From Bradyrhizobium genomosp. I (2014) (GTDB lineage Bacteria; Pseudomonadota; Alphaproteobacteria; Rhizobiales; Xanthobacteraceae), in the NCBI RefSeq assembly GCF_000261685.1, contig NZ_AJQE01000164.1, forward strand, positions 1 to 35,066: a DNA stretch of 35,066 nt. Reading direction: 5' to 3'. Position 1 is the first letter of the stretch; every line of letters starts with the position of its first letter. A program made the translations under genes and the position numbers. Under the pieces are notes generated by a model. It was not told where the DNA came from, made no database searches, and was given only the letters and a program-made list of their open reading frames with translations. This document shows, one piece after another, positions 24,478 through 32,328 of this stretch.

Positions 24478-25610
24478 CGCACCTGCTCCAGGAACATGCT
24501 GACGTGAGACGACAGCACGCCGCCATCGCCGTGCAGCAGCGCAATGGACGCATCGCGCACCTGGCGATTGGCCGCCCGACCCGTCATCTGCAAATGCGCC
24601 TCGACCAGATGCGCCATGGCGCCGCCGACGCCGCAATGGCCGTAGCTGAGCAGGCCGCCATGGGTGTTGAGCGGCATGGCGCCGTCGCGGCTGAAATGAC
24701 CGGCGCGGACCCGCGCGGCCGCCTCGCCGCGGCCGGCAAGCCCGAGATCTTCCAGCAGCATCGCGAGCGTGATGGTGAAGCTGTCGTAGACGGCGGCATA
24801 GCGCACGTCGGAGATCGCAAGACCCGTCGCCTCCCTGGCGCGCGCGATCGAGATCTCGGCGCCGAGCTCGCTGAGGCCCGGCGCGGCCGTGACATGCTGA
24901 TGGGTGTGCGCCTGGGCGCAGCCGCGAATGCGGACACCCGCTTCCCCTGTCCGCTCGCGGCTGATGACGAACGCCGCGCCACCGTCGGAGACGGGGCAGC
25001 AGTCGAGCAGCTTGAGCGGCATCGCCACCGGCTTGGAGGCCATGACGTCGGCGACCGAGATGGGATCGTGGAATTGCGCGCCGGGATGGGTGCAGGCGTG
25101 CGCGCGCATCAGCACCGCGAACTCGGCGAGGTCCTGTTCGGTCACGCCATATTCGTGCATGTAGCGCGTAGCGACGAGGCCGTAATAGGCGGGAATGGTC
25201 GGGCCGAGCGGCACCTCGTAGTCGGGATGGCCGACCTGCGCCAGCGCCTGGATCGAGGCATCGCGGCTCTGCCCGGTGAGACGGTTCTCGCCGGCGACCA
25301 CGAGCACGTGGCGAGCGACGCCTGCGTCGACGAGCTGATGCGCGAGCATCGTCATCGCGAGTCCCGTGGCGCCGCCCACCTGCACGGCGTGGGCATAGCT
25401 CGGACGAATGCCGAAATGCTCGGCGAAGACGGTGGCCAGCATGATGTGCGGCGAGACGGTGGAGTAGCCGCAGAGGATACCGTCGATGTCCGAGCGTCTC
25501 AGCCCGGCATCGTCGAGCGCGGCTTGGGCGGCCTTGCTCATCAGGTCGAGCGAGGACGAGCCTTCGTGCTTGCCGAACGGCGTGAGGCCGACGCCGGTGA
25601 TGAAGCTCAT
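24474..25610 (-). CDS. thiolase-superfamily (SCP-x/Ltp-type) protein lacking the nucleophilic Cys
   Basis: 378 residues, SCP2/SCP-x thiolase fold. The region that normally holds the nucleophile reads HAVQVGGATGLAMT; against ENACATGSAA of the other thiolase here (27457-28626), Gly80 replaces the active Cys. Downstream landmarks remain: DGGAAFVIS (about 209-217), YDSFTI (275-280) and GGLLSYGHCGVGGA with His325 (about 318-331). Without Cys it cannot do ordinary thiolysis. Ltp2-type retro-aldolases also lack it and pair with DUF35 proteins, as here. An aldolase or a CoA-binding non-thiolase role is therefore more likely than acetyl-CoA acetyltransferase. The downstream DUF35 gene overlaps by four bases. 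A palindromic repeat precedes it. Confidence 0.85.
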   Translation of the reverse strand: MSFITGVGLTPFGKHEGSSSLDLMSKAAQAALDDAGLRRSDIDGILCGYSTVSPHIMLATVFAEHFGIRPSYAHAVQVGGATGLAMTMLAHQLVDAGVARHVLVVAGENRLTGQSRDASIQALAQVGHPDYEVPLGPTIPAYYGLVATRYMHEYGVTEQDLAEFAVLMRAHACTHPGAQFHDPISVADVMASKPVAMPLKLLDCCPVSDGGAAFVISRERTGEAGVRIRGCAQAHTHQHVTAAPGLSELGAEISIARAREATGLAISDVRYAAVYDSFTITLAMLLEDLGLAGRGEAAARVRAGHFSRDGAMPLNTHGGLLSYGHCGVGGAMAHLVEAHLQMTGRAANRQVRDASIALLHGDGGVLSSHVSMFLEQVR

Positions 25611-25624
25611 GCTCTCTCCCCCCT

Positions 25625-25723
25625 GTCAATCCGGGGCGCGCCGTCAGGCGCGAGCCCGGAATCCATACTCACGATGGTGGTTATGGATTCCGGGCTCGCG
25701 ACTTCGTCGCGCCCCGGAATGAC
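25625..25723. repeat. 99-bp doubly nested palindromic repeat
   Basis: The outer arms (25625-25640 and 25708-25723) pair at 15 of 16 positions. A perfect 19-base inverted pair sits inside (25649-25667 with 25682-25700), carrying GAGCCCGGAATCC. It belongs with the 24028-24110 element by its CCGGGG/AATGAC ends. It separates the thiolase-like and CoA-transferase genes. Confidence 0.75.
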
Positions 25724-25752
25724 GGATGAGAGAGTCTTCATATCGTCTCCCC

Positions 25753-26952
25753 CTATTCCGGCGCCGATCGCGTGACGCCGTCGCGGACCATGGCTGCGAT
25801 CTGGTCGGAGGAGTAGCCGATCTCGCGCAAGATCTCGGCGCCATGCTCGTTGAGCCGCGGCGCCAGGCGCGCGGGCTCTGCCTCGGTCTCCGACCAGGTC
25901 GCCGTCACCTTCATGCTGCGGATCGGCCCTTCCGTCGGATGGGTCACGACCGGGAAGAAATTCGTCGCCTCCAGATGGTCGTCGTGCAGGATCGACGCGA
26001 GATCGTGCATCGGCATGACCGGCACATCGGCCTTGGTGAGCAGGTCGATCCATTCCGCCGTGGTGCGCGTCTCGAAGATACGCGCGAGTTCGGCGTAGAC
26101 CACATCGATGTTGGCGGCGCGGCCGGCGAAGGTCGCAAACCTGGGATCGGCGCGCAGATCGTCACGCCCTGTCGCCTTGAAGAAGTTCTCCCACTGCTTG
26201 TCGTTGTAGACGATGACGCTGAGATAGCCGTCCGAGGTCTTGTACGGCCTGCGGTCGCGCGAGAGGTGGCGGGCATAGCCGCCCTTGTCGAGCGGCGGCT
26301 CGAAGGTGAGCCCGCCCATGTGATCGCCCATGACGAAACCGGCCATGGTCTCGAACATGGGAATGTCGACGCGCTGGCCGCGCCCGGTGCGGTCGCGGTG
26401 CACGAGGCTGGCGCAGATCGCCCCGACGGCGGTGAGACCGACGATGCGATCGACCAGCGCATTCGGCACGTAGCGCGGCACGCCGTCGCCGGTCTGCGCC
26501 ATCAAGGCCGGCAGCGCGGTGGCGCCCTGGATCAGATCGTCATAGGCCGGTTTTCCGGCGTAGGGCCCGTCCTGACCGAAACCGAACACGCCGGCATAGA
26601 CGAGGCGCGGGTTGATGGCGGAAACGACATCGTAATCGAGCTGAAGCCGCGCCATGGCCTGCGGACGAACGTTGTAGACGAGCACGTCGGCGTCCTTGAG
26701 CAGCCGCAGTACGGCTTCGCGCCCCGAGGGCTTTTTCAGGTCGAGACAGATCGAGCGCTTGCTGCGGTTGGTGTTCAGGAACACTGGGCCCATCCCGGCG
26801 TGACGCATCGGCCCGATCAGGCGGGTGACGTCGCCGTCCAGCGATTCCACCTTGATGACGTCGGCACCATAGTCGCCGAGCATCTGGGTCGCATAGGGCC
26901 CCATCAGCACGGTGGTCATGTCGATGACCTTGATGCCCTTCAACGGCCCCAT
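25753..26952 (-). CDS. CaiB/BaiF-type (class III) CoA-transferase
   Basis: Family III CoA-transferase, 399 residues, usual length. N-terminal MGPLKGIKVIDMTTVLMGPYATQML and GADVIKVES are diagnostic, as is RSICLDLKKPSGRE. The catalytic Asp is the first Asp of KPAYDDLIQG (Asp138), which forms the acyl-aspartyl anhydride. It transfers CoA between carboxylic acids in the cytoplasm, activating an acid for later steps; the acid is unknown. ATG 26952 has GGGAG six bases upstream. Same strand as the thiolase-like/DUF35 pair but separated by the 99-bp repeat. It could feed an acyl-CoA to that pair (inference). Confidence 0.9.
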   Translation of the reverse strand: MGPLKGIKVIDMTTVLMGPYATQMLGDYGADVIKVESLDGDVTRLIGPMRHAGMGPVFLNTNRSKRSICLDLKKPSGREAVLRLLKDADVLVYNVRPQAMARLQLDYDVVSAINPRLVYAGVFGFGQDGPYAGKPAYDDLIQGATALPALMAQTGDGVPRYVPNALVDRIVGLTAVGAICASLVHRDRTGRGQRVDIPMFETMAGFVMGDHMGGLTFEPPLDKGGYARHLSRDRRPYKTSDGYLSVIVYNDKQWENFFKATGRDDLRADPRFATFAGRAANIDVVYAELARIFETRTTAEWIDLLTKADVPVMPMHDLASILHDDHLEATNFFPVVTHPTEGPIRSMKVTATWSETEAEPARLAPRLNEHGAEILREIGYSSDQIAAMVRDGVTRSAPE

Positions 26953-27077
26953 CGTTCGCTCCCGATTGCGCGGGGCTCAAGCGCGGCCCGCGATTGCGGT
27001 CCAGCTAACGGCAGTGCCGCCGCTCGCGCAAGGGCGGGCGGCGTATGGCGGCATGCGCCGCGCGGCGATATCGGCCG

Positions 27078-27284
27078 CTATTTCTTCTGGCGGGATTCCC
27101 GGATCTTCAGGAGCCGGTCGAGCTCTTCGTTCTGCTGGCTGATCCGGTCGGCGATGCGCGACTCACTCTGCTCGCCCGAGGCGGCAGCGGCCTGCTCGAT
27201 GAGCTGGCGGATATTGTCCTCGAGGATCGCAATGCGGTCGTTCAGCGCTTCCATCGATAGTGAGTCTTCGTAGTCAGTGCTCAT
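27078..27284 (-). CDS. small coiled-coil protein of unknown function
   Basis: 68-residue acidic/charged helical protein: MSTDYEDSLSMEALNDRIAI, then a heptad-rich coiled coil through IRQLIEQ, an AAAASGEQ break, and a second helix ending in LLKIRESRQKK. No Cys, no membrane segment. ATG 27284 follows GGGAAAAG at a good distance. It superficially recalls SlyX, but the pattern is not a clear match and I do not assign it. It lies between two CoA-metabolism genes on the same strand. I believe close homologues are common in Bradyrhizobium (memory, unchecked). Confidence 0.7.
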   Translation of the reverse strand: MSTDYEDSLSMEALNDRIAILEDNIRQLIEQAAAASGEQSESRIADRISQQNEELDRLLKIRESRQKK

Positions 27285-27360
27285 AATGCTTTTCCCGCAA
27301 ACACAATCAGAAGCATTAAGGCGGGCTCGGACGGGCCCACCATGATCTAGCGCAAGGGTC

Positions 27361-27451
27361 GTAGGGTGGATTAGCCGCAGGCGTAATCCACCAACCCGTG
27401 TCTCCGCGGAGACAAAAGAGGTGGGTTACGCCTGCGGCTAACCCACCCTAC
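27361..27451. repeat. 91-bp palindromic repeat (GTAGGGTGGATTAGCC family)
   Basis: Two 31-base arms (27361-27391 and 27421-27451) pair with only two mismatches around a 29-base centre that itself contains CTCCGCGGAG. It ends five bases from the stop of the thiolase gene (27457), so it would fold at the 3' end of that message and may stop transcription or protect the end. The family is widespread in intergenic DNA of Bradyrhizobium and other proteobacteria as far as I recall. Confidence 0.8.
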
Positions 27452-27456
27452 AAGGC

Positions 27457-28626
27457 CTACTTCAGCGGCTCCAGCACGGAGACGTAGTTGGCGACGGCAG
27501 CGCCGCCCATGTTGAAGATGCCGCCGAGCTTGGCGTTCTTGAGCTGCATGCCCTCGGGCGCCTGCCCTGCAAGCTGCATCGCGGTCATCACATGCATGGA
27601 GACGCCGGTGGCACCGATCGGATGGCCCTTGGCCTTCAGCCCGCCGGACGGGTTGACCGGCAGCTTGCCGTCCTTGAGCGTCCAGCCTTCCTTGATGGCG
27701 CGGGCGCCCTGCCCCCTCGGCGTCAGGCCCATCGCTTCGTATTCGATCAGCTCGGCGACCGTGAAGCAGTCATGGGTCTCGACGAAGGAGAGATCGGACA
27801 GCGTCACACCGGCCTTTTCCAGCGCGCGCTGCCAGGCGACCGTGCAGCCCTCGAACTGGAGGATGTCGCGCTTGCTCATCGGCAGGAAGTCCTGGGCGTG
27901 CGCGGTGGCGCGGAAGCCGATCGACTTGCTCATGCCCTTGGCGGTCTCGGCATCGGCCAGCACCAGCGCCGCGGCGCCATCGGAGACCAGCGAGCAGTCG
28001 GTGCGCTTCAAGGGGCCGGCGACGTAAGGGTTCTTCTCGCTCTCGGCGCGGCAGAAGTCGAAGCCGAAGTCCTTGCGCATCTGGGCGAAGGGGTTGGCGA
28101 CGCCGTTCTTGTGGTTCTTGGCCGCGATCAGCGCCAGCGCATCGGACTGGTCGCCGTATTTCTGGAAATAGGAGCTGGCGATCTTGCCGAACACGCCGGC
28201 AAAGCCGCCGACCGTGTCACCGTCCTCGGGCAGGTAGGACGCCTTGAGCAGGTTCTTGCCGATCTCCGGGCCCGGCGTGCGTGTCATCTGCTCGACGCCG
28301 ACGACGAGCACGATCTTGGCGGCGCCTGCGGCAATCGCGCGCAGGCCCTGATGCACGGCGGCGGAGCCGGTGGCGCAGGCGTTCTCGACGCGGGTCGCCG
28401 GCTTGAAGCGCAGCTTGGGATCGGCCTGGAGCACCAGCGAGGCGGTAAAATCCTGCGGCGAGAAGCCGGCGTTGAAATGGCCAAGCACGATCTCGTCGAC
28501 ATCGCCAGCCGAAACGCCGGCATCGGCCAGCGCCTCATTGGCCACGCGGACGACCAGGCTTTCCACGGTCTCGGTATCGAACTTGCCGAACGGCGTGTGC
28601 GCCCATCCGACGATGCTGGCAGTCAT
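27457..28626 (-). CDS. SCP2-type thiolase (acetyl-CoA acetyltransferase family)
   Basis: Thiolase-superfamily enzyme, 389 residues. The nucleophile is intact in RVENACATGSAA (Cys84), as are SDGAAALVLAD, ETHDCFTVAE and the KGHPIGATG His loop. The C-terminal segment reads GGIFNMGGAAVANY, where classic biosynthetic thiolases have a second Cys, so it belongs to the SCP2/SCP-x branch. Likely cleaves or forms a 3-ketoacyl-CoA. ATG 28626 is preferred because GGGAGA lies seven bases upstream; ATG 28632 is also in frame. The gene is 59 bp downstream of the KDPG aldolase gene, with a palindrome between them. Its metabolic role differs from the sugar operon, so it may have its own promoter. Confidence 0.87.
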   Translation of the reverse strand: MTASIVGWAHTPFGKFDTETVESLVVRVANEALADAGVSAGDVDEIVLGHFNAGFSPQDFTASLVLQADPKLRFKPATRVENACATGSAAVHQGLRAIAAGAAKIVLVVGVEQMTRTPGPEIGKNLLKASYLPEDGDTVGGFAGVFGKIASSYFQKYGDQSDALALIAAKNHKNGVANPFAQMRKDFGFDFCRAESEKNPYVAGPLKRTDCSLVSDGAAALVLADAETAKGMSKSIGFRATAHAQDFLPMSKRDILQFEGCTVAWQRALEKAGVTLSDLSFVETHDCFTVAELIEYEAMGLTPRGQGARAIKEGWTLKDGKLPVNPSGGLKAKGHPIGATGVSMHVMTAMQLAGQAPEGMQLKNAKLGGIFNMGGAAVANYVSVLEPLK

Positions 28627-28650
28627 GGTCATTTCTCCCTGGGGTCTCTT

Positions 28651-28673
28651 CCTGAGCTAAGTCTTAGCCCAGG
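28651..28673. promoter_or_regulatory. 23-bp palindrome before the thiolase gene
   Basis: CCTGAGCTAAGTCTTAGCCCAGG reads as two arms with a single mismatch and one central base (core GCTAAG-T-CTTAGC is perfect). The one-base centre is too tight for an RNA hairpin loop, so a DNA operator for a dimeric regulator fits better. It lies 25 bp upstream of the thiolase start and 12 bp after the KDPG aldolase stop. Confidence 0.45.
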
Positions 28674-28685
28674 GATGGCAAGACT

Positions 28686-29336
28686 TCACGCGGCTTTCAG
28701 GGCCTCGAGGGTGCGCTGGCAGATGGCAGTTATGCCGGCCCAGTTCCCGCCCCGGATCTCCGCCGTCGGGCACAGCCAGGAGCCGCCGACCGCGACCACG
28801 TTGGGCTCGGCGAGCCAGCTCGCGGCATTGGCCTCGCCGACCCCGCCCGTGGGGCAGAACCGCACGCTCGGGAACGGGCCGCCGAGGGCGCGCAGGCCCT
28901 TGATGCCGCCGGCCTGCTCGGCCGGGAAGAACTTTGCGACGTCGAAGCCGTAGGACAGCGCCATCATCAGCTCGGAGGCCGTGGCGATGCCCGGCGCGAA
29001 CGGCAAGGAGCTGTCGGTTGCGGCCTTGAGCAGATCGGGGGTCAGGCCCGGGCTGATACCGAACGCGACGCCGAGCTTCTCGACACGGGTGAAGTCGGCC
29101 GGATTGAGGATCGTGCCGATGCCGACGACCGCCTCGGGGACTTCGGCCATCATCGCCCTCGCCGCCTCGATCGCAACCGGGGTACGCAGGGTCACTTCCA
29201 GCGTGCGCACGCCGCCAGCGACCAGCGCACGCGCCAGCGGCACGGCATCCTGGATCCGCTCGATGGTGAGGACGGGAATGACGGTCGCCGCCTTGAACAG
29301 CGCGACGAGGTGGTTCTGTTGGGCAGTCGTGGTCAT
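28686..29336 (-). CDS. eda: 2-dehydro-3-deoxy-6-phosphogluconate (KDPG) aldolase
   Basis: Class I aldolase of the Entner-Doudoroff route, 216 residues, splitting KDPG to pyruvate and glyceraldehyde-3-phosphate. The Schiff-base Lys is Lys135 in VAKFFPAE and the catalytic Glu is Glu47 in TLEVTLRT; SPGLTPDLL and CPTGGV (phosphate-binding loop) are also conserved. Length matches the trimeric family. It lies 24 bp downstream of the KDG kinase gene and is the last sugar gene of the minus-strand operon. Some homologues act on the galacto epimer (KDPGal); the motif set does not separate them. Confidence 0.93.
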   Translation of the reverse strand: MTTTAQQNHLVALFKAATVIPVLTIERIQDAVPLARALVAGGVRTLEVTLRTPVAIEAARAMMAEVPEAVVGIGTILNPADFTRVEKLGVAFGISPGLTPDLLKAATDSSLPFAPGIATASELMMALSYGFDVAKFFPAEQAGGIKGLRALGGPFPSVRFCPTGGVGEANAASWLAEPNVVAVGGSWLCPTAEIRGGNWAGITAICQRTLEALKAA

Positions 29337-29360
29337 AGGTCTCTATTCACTTGGTCGCGT

Positions 29361-30332
29361 TTACTTGGTCGCCTGGCGAGAGGCCGCCGGCCGGTGCCGC
29401 TTCTTCGGCGGCATGGCATAGCCCGGAATGATGGCGCCGGGATAGCAGATCACGAGGCTGGCAAGGCGATGTCCGGCCTGGGCGGCCTCGACCGGATCGG
29501 AACCGGCGAGGCGCGCCGCGATATAGGCCGCGGCGAAGCTGTCGCCGGCCGCCGTGGTGTCGACGACCGGTTTCGTCATGGGCTCGGCGCGGACCTCGTG
29601 GGTAGCACCGGGAAAGCGCAGCAGGCTGACGGGCTCGGCGAGCCGGAACACCAGCTCGGGGCTCGGAATACGCGCCATCAGCTGGTCGCGGCTCTCGCCG
29701 GGATAGAGCGCGAGCAGATCCTCGGTCGAGGTCAGCACGATGTCCGCGATGGCGAAGGCTGCGGCAAAGACCTCGCGGGCAACGTCGCGATCCGGCCAGC
29801 CGCGTGCGCGAAAATTGGTGTCGAACACGAAGCGGGTGCCGAGCAGGCGCGCGCGCTTGATCGCCGCAAACAGGCGATCGCGGCCCGAAGCGTCGTAGAT
29901 CGAGAGCGTGATGGCGGAGAGATAGACGACGTCGTAGCTCATCAGCGAGTTGAGGATTTCGTCCGTCTCCGGCAGGCTCATCAGCTGCCGCGCCGCCGCG
30001 CTGTCGCGCCAGTGGAAGAACTGGCGCTCGCCCTTCGCATCCAGTTGGATCATGTAGAGGCCGGGCAGCTTGCCCGCGAGCCGCACGACACGCCGCGTGC
30101 CGACACCCTCTGCATTCCAGGCCGCGATCATCTCATCGCTGAGACCGTCATCGCCGAGCGCGGTGAGATAGTCGACCTTGACCTCGAGCCGCGCCAGATA
30201 GACGGCGGTGTTGAGGGTATCACCGCCGAAGCCGCGCGAGTAGAGGCCGCCGCCCTGGCCGGCAGACGCGCCGCCTTGCGCCTGCCTGAGCTCGACCATG
30301 CATTCGCCGATGCAAGCAACGCTCGCCATCAC
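29361..30332 (-). CDS. kdgK: 2-keto-3-deoxygluconate kinase (PfkB family)
   Basis: Ribokinase-type sugar kinase, 323 residues, phosphorylating 2-keto-3-deoxygluconate at C6 for the aldolase encoded next. The N-terminal substrate site is seen in GFGGDTLNTAVYLARL (about 34-49), and the second signature is VVDTTAAGDSFAAAYIA with catalytic Asp264. DTTAAGD rather than DTTGAGD is the form seen in E. coli KdgK. The tail is basic and Pro-rich (PPKKRHRPAASRQATK), possibly disordered. Start may be either of two tandem ATGs (30332 or 30329). 21 bp from the upstream SDR gene and 24 bp from eda: one operon. Confidence 0.9.
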   Translation of the reverse strand: MMASVACIGECMVELRQAQGGASAGQGGGLYSRGFGGDTLNTAVYLARLEVKVDYLTALGDDGLSDEMIAAWNAEGVGTRRVVRLAGKLPGLYMIQLDAKGERQFFHWRDSAAARQLMSLPETDEILNSLMSYDVVYLSAITLSIYDASGRDRLFAAIKRARLLGTRFVFDTNFRARGWPDRDVAREVFAAAFAIADIVLTSTEDLLALYPGESRDQLMARIPSPELVFRLAEPVSLLRFPGATHEVRAEPMTKPVVDTTAAGDSFAAAYIAARLAGSDPVEAAQAGHRLASLVICYPGAIIPGYAMPPKKRHRPAASRQATK

Positions 30333-30353
30333 CAGGGCCCGCTCAGTCAGAGA

Positions 30354-31340
30354 TCAGGCGACGAAATTGCCGCCGAGCTCGTCTTCGATGTGAATGCGGA
30401 TGATATCGTCGAAAGTCTTCTCGGCGGTGGTGAAGCCGAGCTCGCGCGCACGCTTCGGGTCGAAATTGCGCGGCCAGCCGCCGACGATGCCGACGATGAA
30501 GGGATCCGGCTCGCGCTTGATGCGGGCGGCGACCTTCTCGCCGGCAACCCGCTTCAGGGCGGCGATCTGCTCGCCGACCGTGGCCGAAAGGCCCGGCATG
30601 GTCAGATTGCGGCGCGGGCCCACGGTGGCGAGATCCATGGTGCCGGCGTGCAACAGGAAGCCGACGGCCGAGCGCGGCGTGGCGTGCCAGTGGCGGACGT
30701 CCTCGGACACCGGCAGGATCGCTTCCTTGCCGGCGAGCGGCTCGCGCAGGATGTTGGAGAAGAAGCCCGATGCCGCCTTGTTGGGCAGGCCGGGCCGGAT
30801 GCAGATGGTCGGCAGGCGGATGCCGATGCCGTCGAGGAAGCCGCGGCGCGAATAGTCGGCCAGCAGCAGTTCGCCGATTGCCTTCTGCGTGCCGTAGCTG
30901 AGCAGCGGCGTGTGGAAGAACTCGTCGCCGATGGCATCGGGGAACGGCGCGCCGAACACCGCGATCGAGGACGTGAACACCACGCGCGGCTTGTAGCCGC
31001 CGCCCGCAAGCCTGATTGCGTCGAGCAGCATCCGCGTGCCGTCGAGATTGATACGGTAGCCCTTGTCGAAATCGAGCTCGGCTTCGCCCGAGACGATCGC
31101 GGCGAGATGGAAGATCACGTCCGGGCGCCCGGCGACCAGCTTTTCGGCCGCGCCCGGCACCGCGAAATCGCCCGACACCGTCTCGACCGGGAAACCGGCC
31201 TTCTCCGGCTTCCTCGGCTCGACCACGTCATGCATGGTGAGACTGGTGATGTCGCTCTTGCCGAGCCGGCCGTCGCGCAGCAGCCGTTCGCAGAGTTTGC
31301 GGCCGACCATGCCGGCGGCGCCCAGAACCAGAATGTGCAA
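30354..31340 (-). CDS. SDR-family NAD-dependent dehydrogenase, D-erythronate dehydrogenase-like
   Basis: Extended short-chain dehydrogenase, 328 residues. NAD motif HILVLGAAGMVGRKL (G7-x-x-G10-x-x-G13), catalytic Tyr149-x-x-x-Lys153 in SYGTQKAIGE and Ser124/125 in VVFTSSIAVFG. The overall pattern, with WPRNFDPKRARELGF near the C-terminus, resembles the DenD group that oxidises D-erythronate, but here it sits with KDG kinase and KDPG aldolase rather than OtnK/OtnC, so another sugar acid is quite possible. Start: TTG at 31340, because AAGGAG is seven bases upstream and the glycine motif then begins at residue 7; the frame runs on to 31373 without support. Confidence 0.85.
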   Translation of the reverse strand: MHILVLGAAGMVGRKLCERLLRDGRLGKSDITSLTMHDVVEPRKPEKAGFPVETVSGDFAVPGAAEKLVAGRPDVIFHLAAIVSGEAELDFDKGYRINLDGTRMLLDAIRLAGGGYKPRVVFTSSIAVFGAPFPDAIGDEFFHTPLLSYGTQKAIGELLLADYSRRGFLDGIGIRLPTICIRPGLPNKAASGFFSNILREPLAGKEAILPVSEDVRHWHATPRSAVGFLLHAGTMDLATVGPRRNLTMPGLSATVGEQIAALKRVAGEKVAARIKREPDPFIVGIVGGWPRNFDPKRARELGFTTAEKTFDDIIRIHIEDELGGNFVA

Positions 31341-31404
31341 GAGCCTACTCCTTAGTTGTTGGCCGAAGCGCACCGCTCCGATGCGTCCTCGGCAAGCCCC
31401 GCGA

Positions 31405-32328
31405 TCATTCCTTCACGGCGCCGGTCATCGCCGACACATAATGCTCCACGAAGAAGGCGTAAAGGATCACGAGCGGCAGCGAGCCGGCCAGGGCTCCGGC
31501 CATCAGCGAGCCCCAGCGATAGATGTCGCCGTCCACGAACTCGTTGACGATCGCCACCGGCACCGTCTTGTTGCTGGTCGACTGCAGGAAGGTCAACGCA
31601 TAGATGAATTCGTTCCAGCACAGCGTGAAGCAGAAGATGAAGGCCGAGATCAGGCCGGGAATCGCGAGCGGCAGCACGATCTTGATCAGGATCTGCCAGC
31701 GGCTCGCCCCGTCGATCAGCGCGCATTCCTCGAGTTCGAACGGGATGGTCTTGAAATAGCCCATCAGCAGCCAGGTCGAGAACGGGATCAGGATGGTCGG
31801 ATAGGTCAGGATCAGCGCCAGCGGCGAGTCGAACAGGCCATACTGAAACACGACGGTGGCGAGCGGAATGAACAGGATGGACGGCGGCACCAGATAGGCG
31901 AGGAAGATCAGCCCGCCGACGAGATTGGCGCCTTTGTAGCGCAGACGCACGATGGCATAGGCCGCGAGCACCGATGCGATGATCGAGAGCACCGTGGCAC
32001 AGATCGCCACGTACATCGTGTTCCAGAGCCAGTGCGGATAGTAGCTCTCGAACAGCAGCTTGTGGAAATGCTTGAAGGTCGGATTCCAGGTCCAGAACGG
32101 GTTGTACCTGTCGAGGTCGAGGAGCTGATCGTCCGGTTTAACCGAGGTCAGCGCCATCCAGTAGAACGGAAACAGGAGGACCACGACGATGATCGTCAGC
32201 GGCAGGTACAGCGTCACGATCCGCCGCGGCACCGACTGCAGATAGCTCATGCCCTCGCTGTTGTCGACGCGCGCGGGCGCCGACATCACGGACTTGAGAT
32301 CGACTTTCGAGGCAGGAAGATCAGTCAT
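31405..32328 (-). CDS. carbohydrate ABC transporter permease, MalG type
   Basis: Second inner-membrane permease of a CUT1-like sugar ABC importer, 307 residues with about six helices. The cytoplasmic EAA loop that docks the ATPase is present: EECALIDGASRWQILIKIVLPLAIPGL begins around residue 198. An N-terminal hydrophilic stretch of about 30 residues precedes the first helix (TLYLPLTIIVVVLLFPFYWM). The start ATG (32328) overlaps the end of the MalF-type gene by eight bases and has AGGGAGAG upstream. 64 bp separate it from the SDR gene. Confidence 0.9.
   Translation of the reverse strand: MTDLPASKVDLKSVMSAPARVDNSEGMSYLQSVPRRIVTLYLPLTIIVVVLLFPFYWMALTSVKPDDQLLDLDRYNPFWTWNPTFKHFHKLLFESYYPHWLWNTMYVAICATVLSIIASVLAAYAIVRLRYKGANLVGGLIFLAYLVPPSILFIPLATVVFQYGLFDSPLALILTYPTILIPFSTWLLMGYFKTIPFELEECALIDGASRWQILIKIVLPLAIPGLISAFIFCFTLCWNEFIYALTFLQSTSNKTVPVAIVNEFVDGDIYRWGSLMAGALAGSLPLVILYAFFVEHYVSAMTGAVKE

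Noticed and set aside
24478..25629. DUF35 frame open upstream to 25629, as if a 503-residue fusion
   Set aside because: The upstream part is out of frame with, and antisense in character to, the thiolase-like coding; the ATG at 24477 gives a normal-length DUF35 protein.
29310..31355. 681-codon plus-strand open frame over eda, kdgK and the SDR gene
   Set aside because: Antisense to three well-supported enzymes; no recognisable domain. The same applies to 31063-32382 and 32249-33289 across the permeases.
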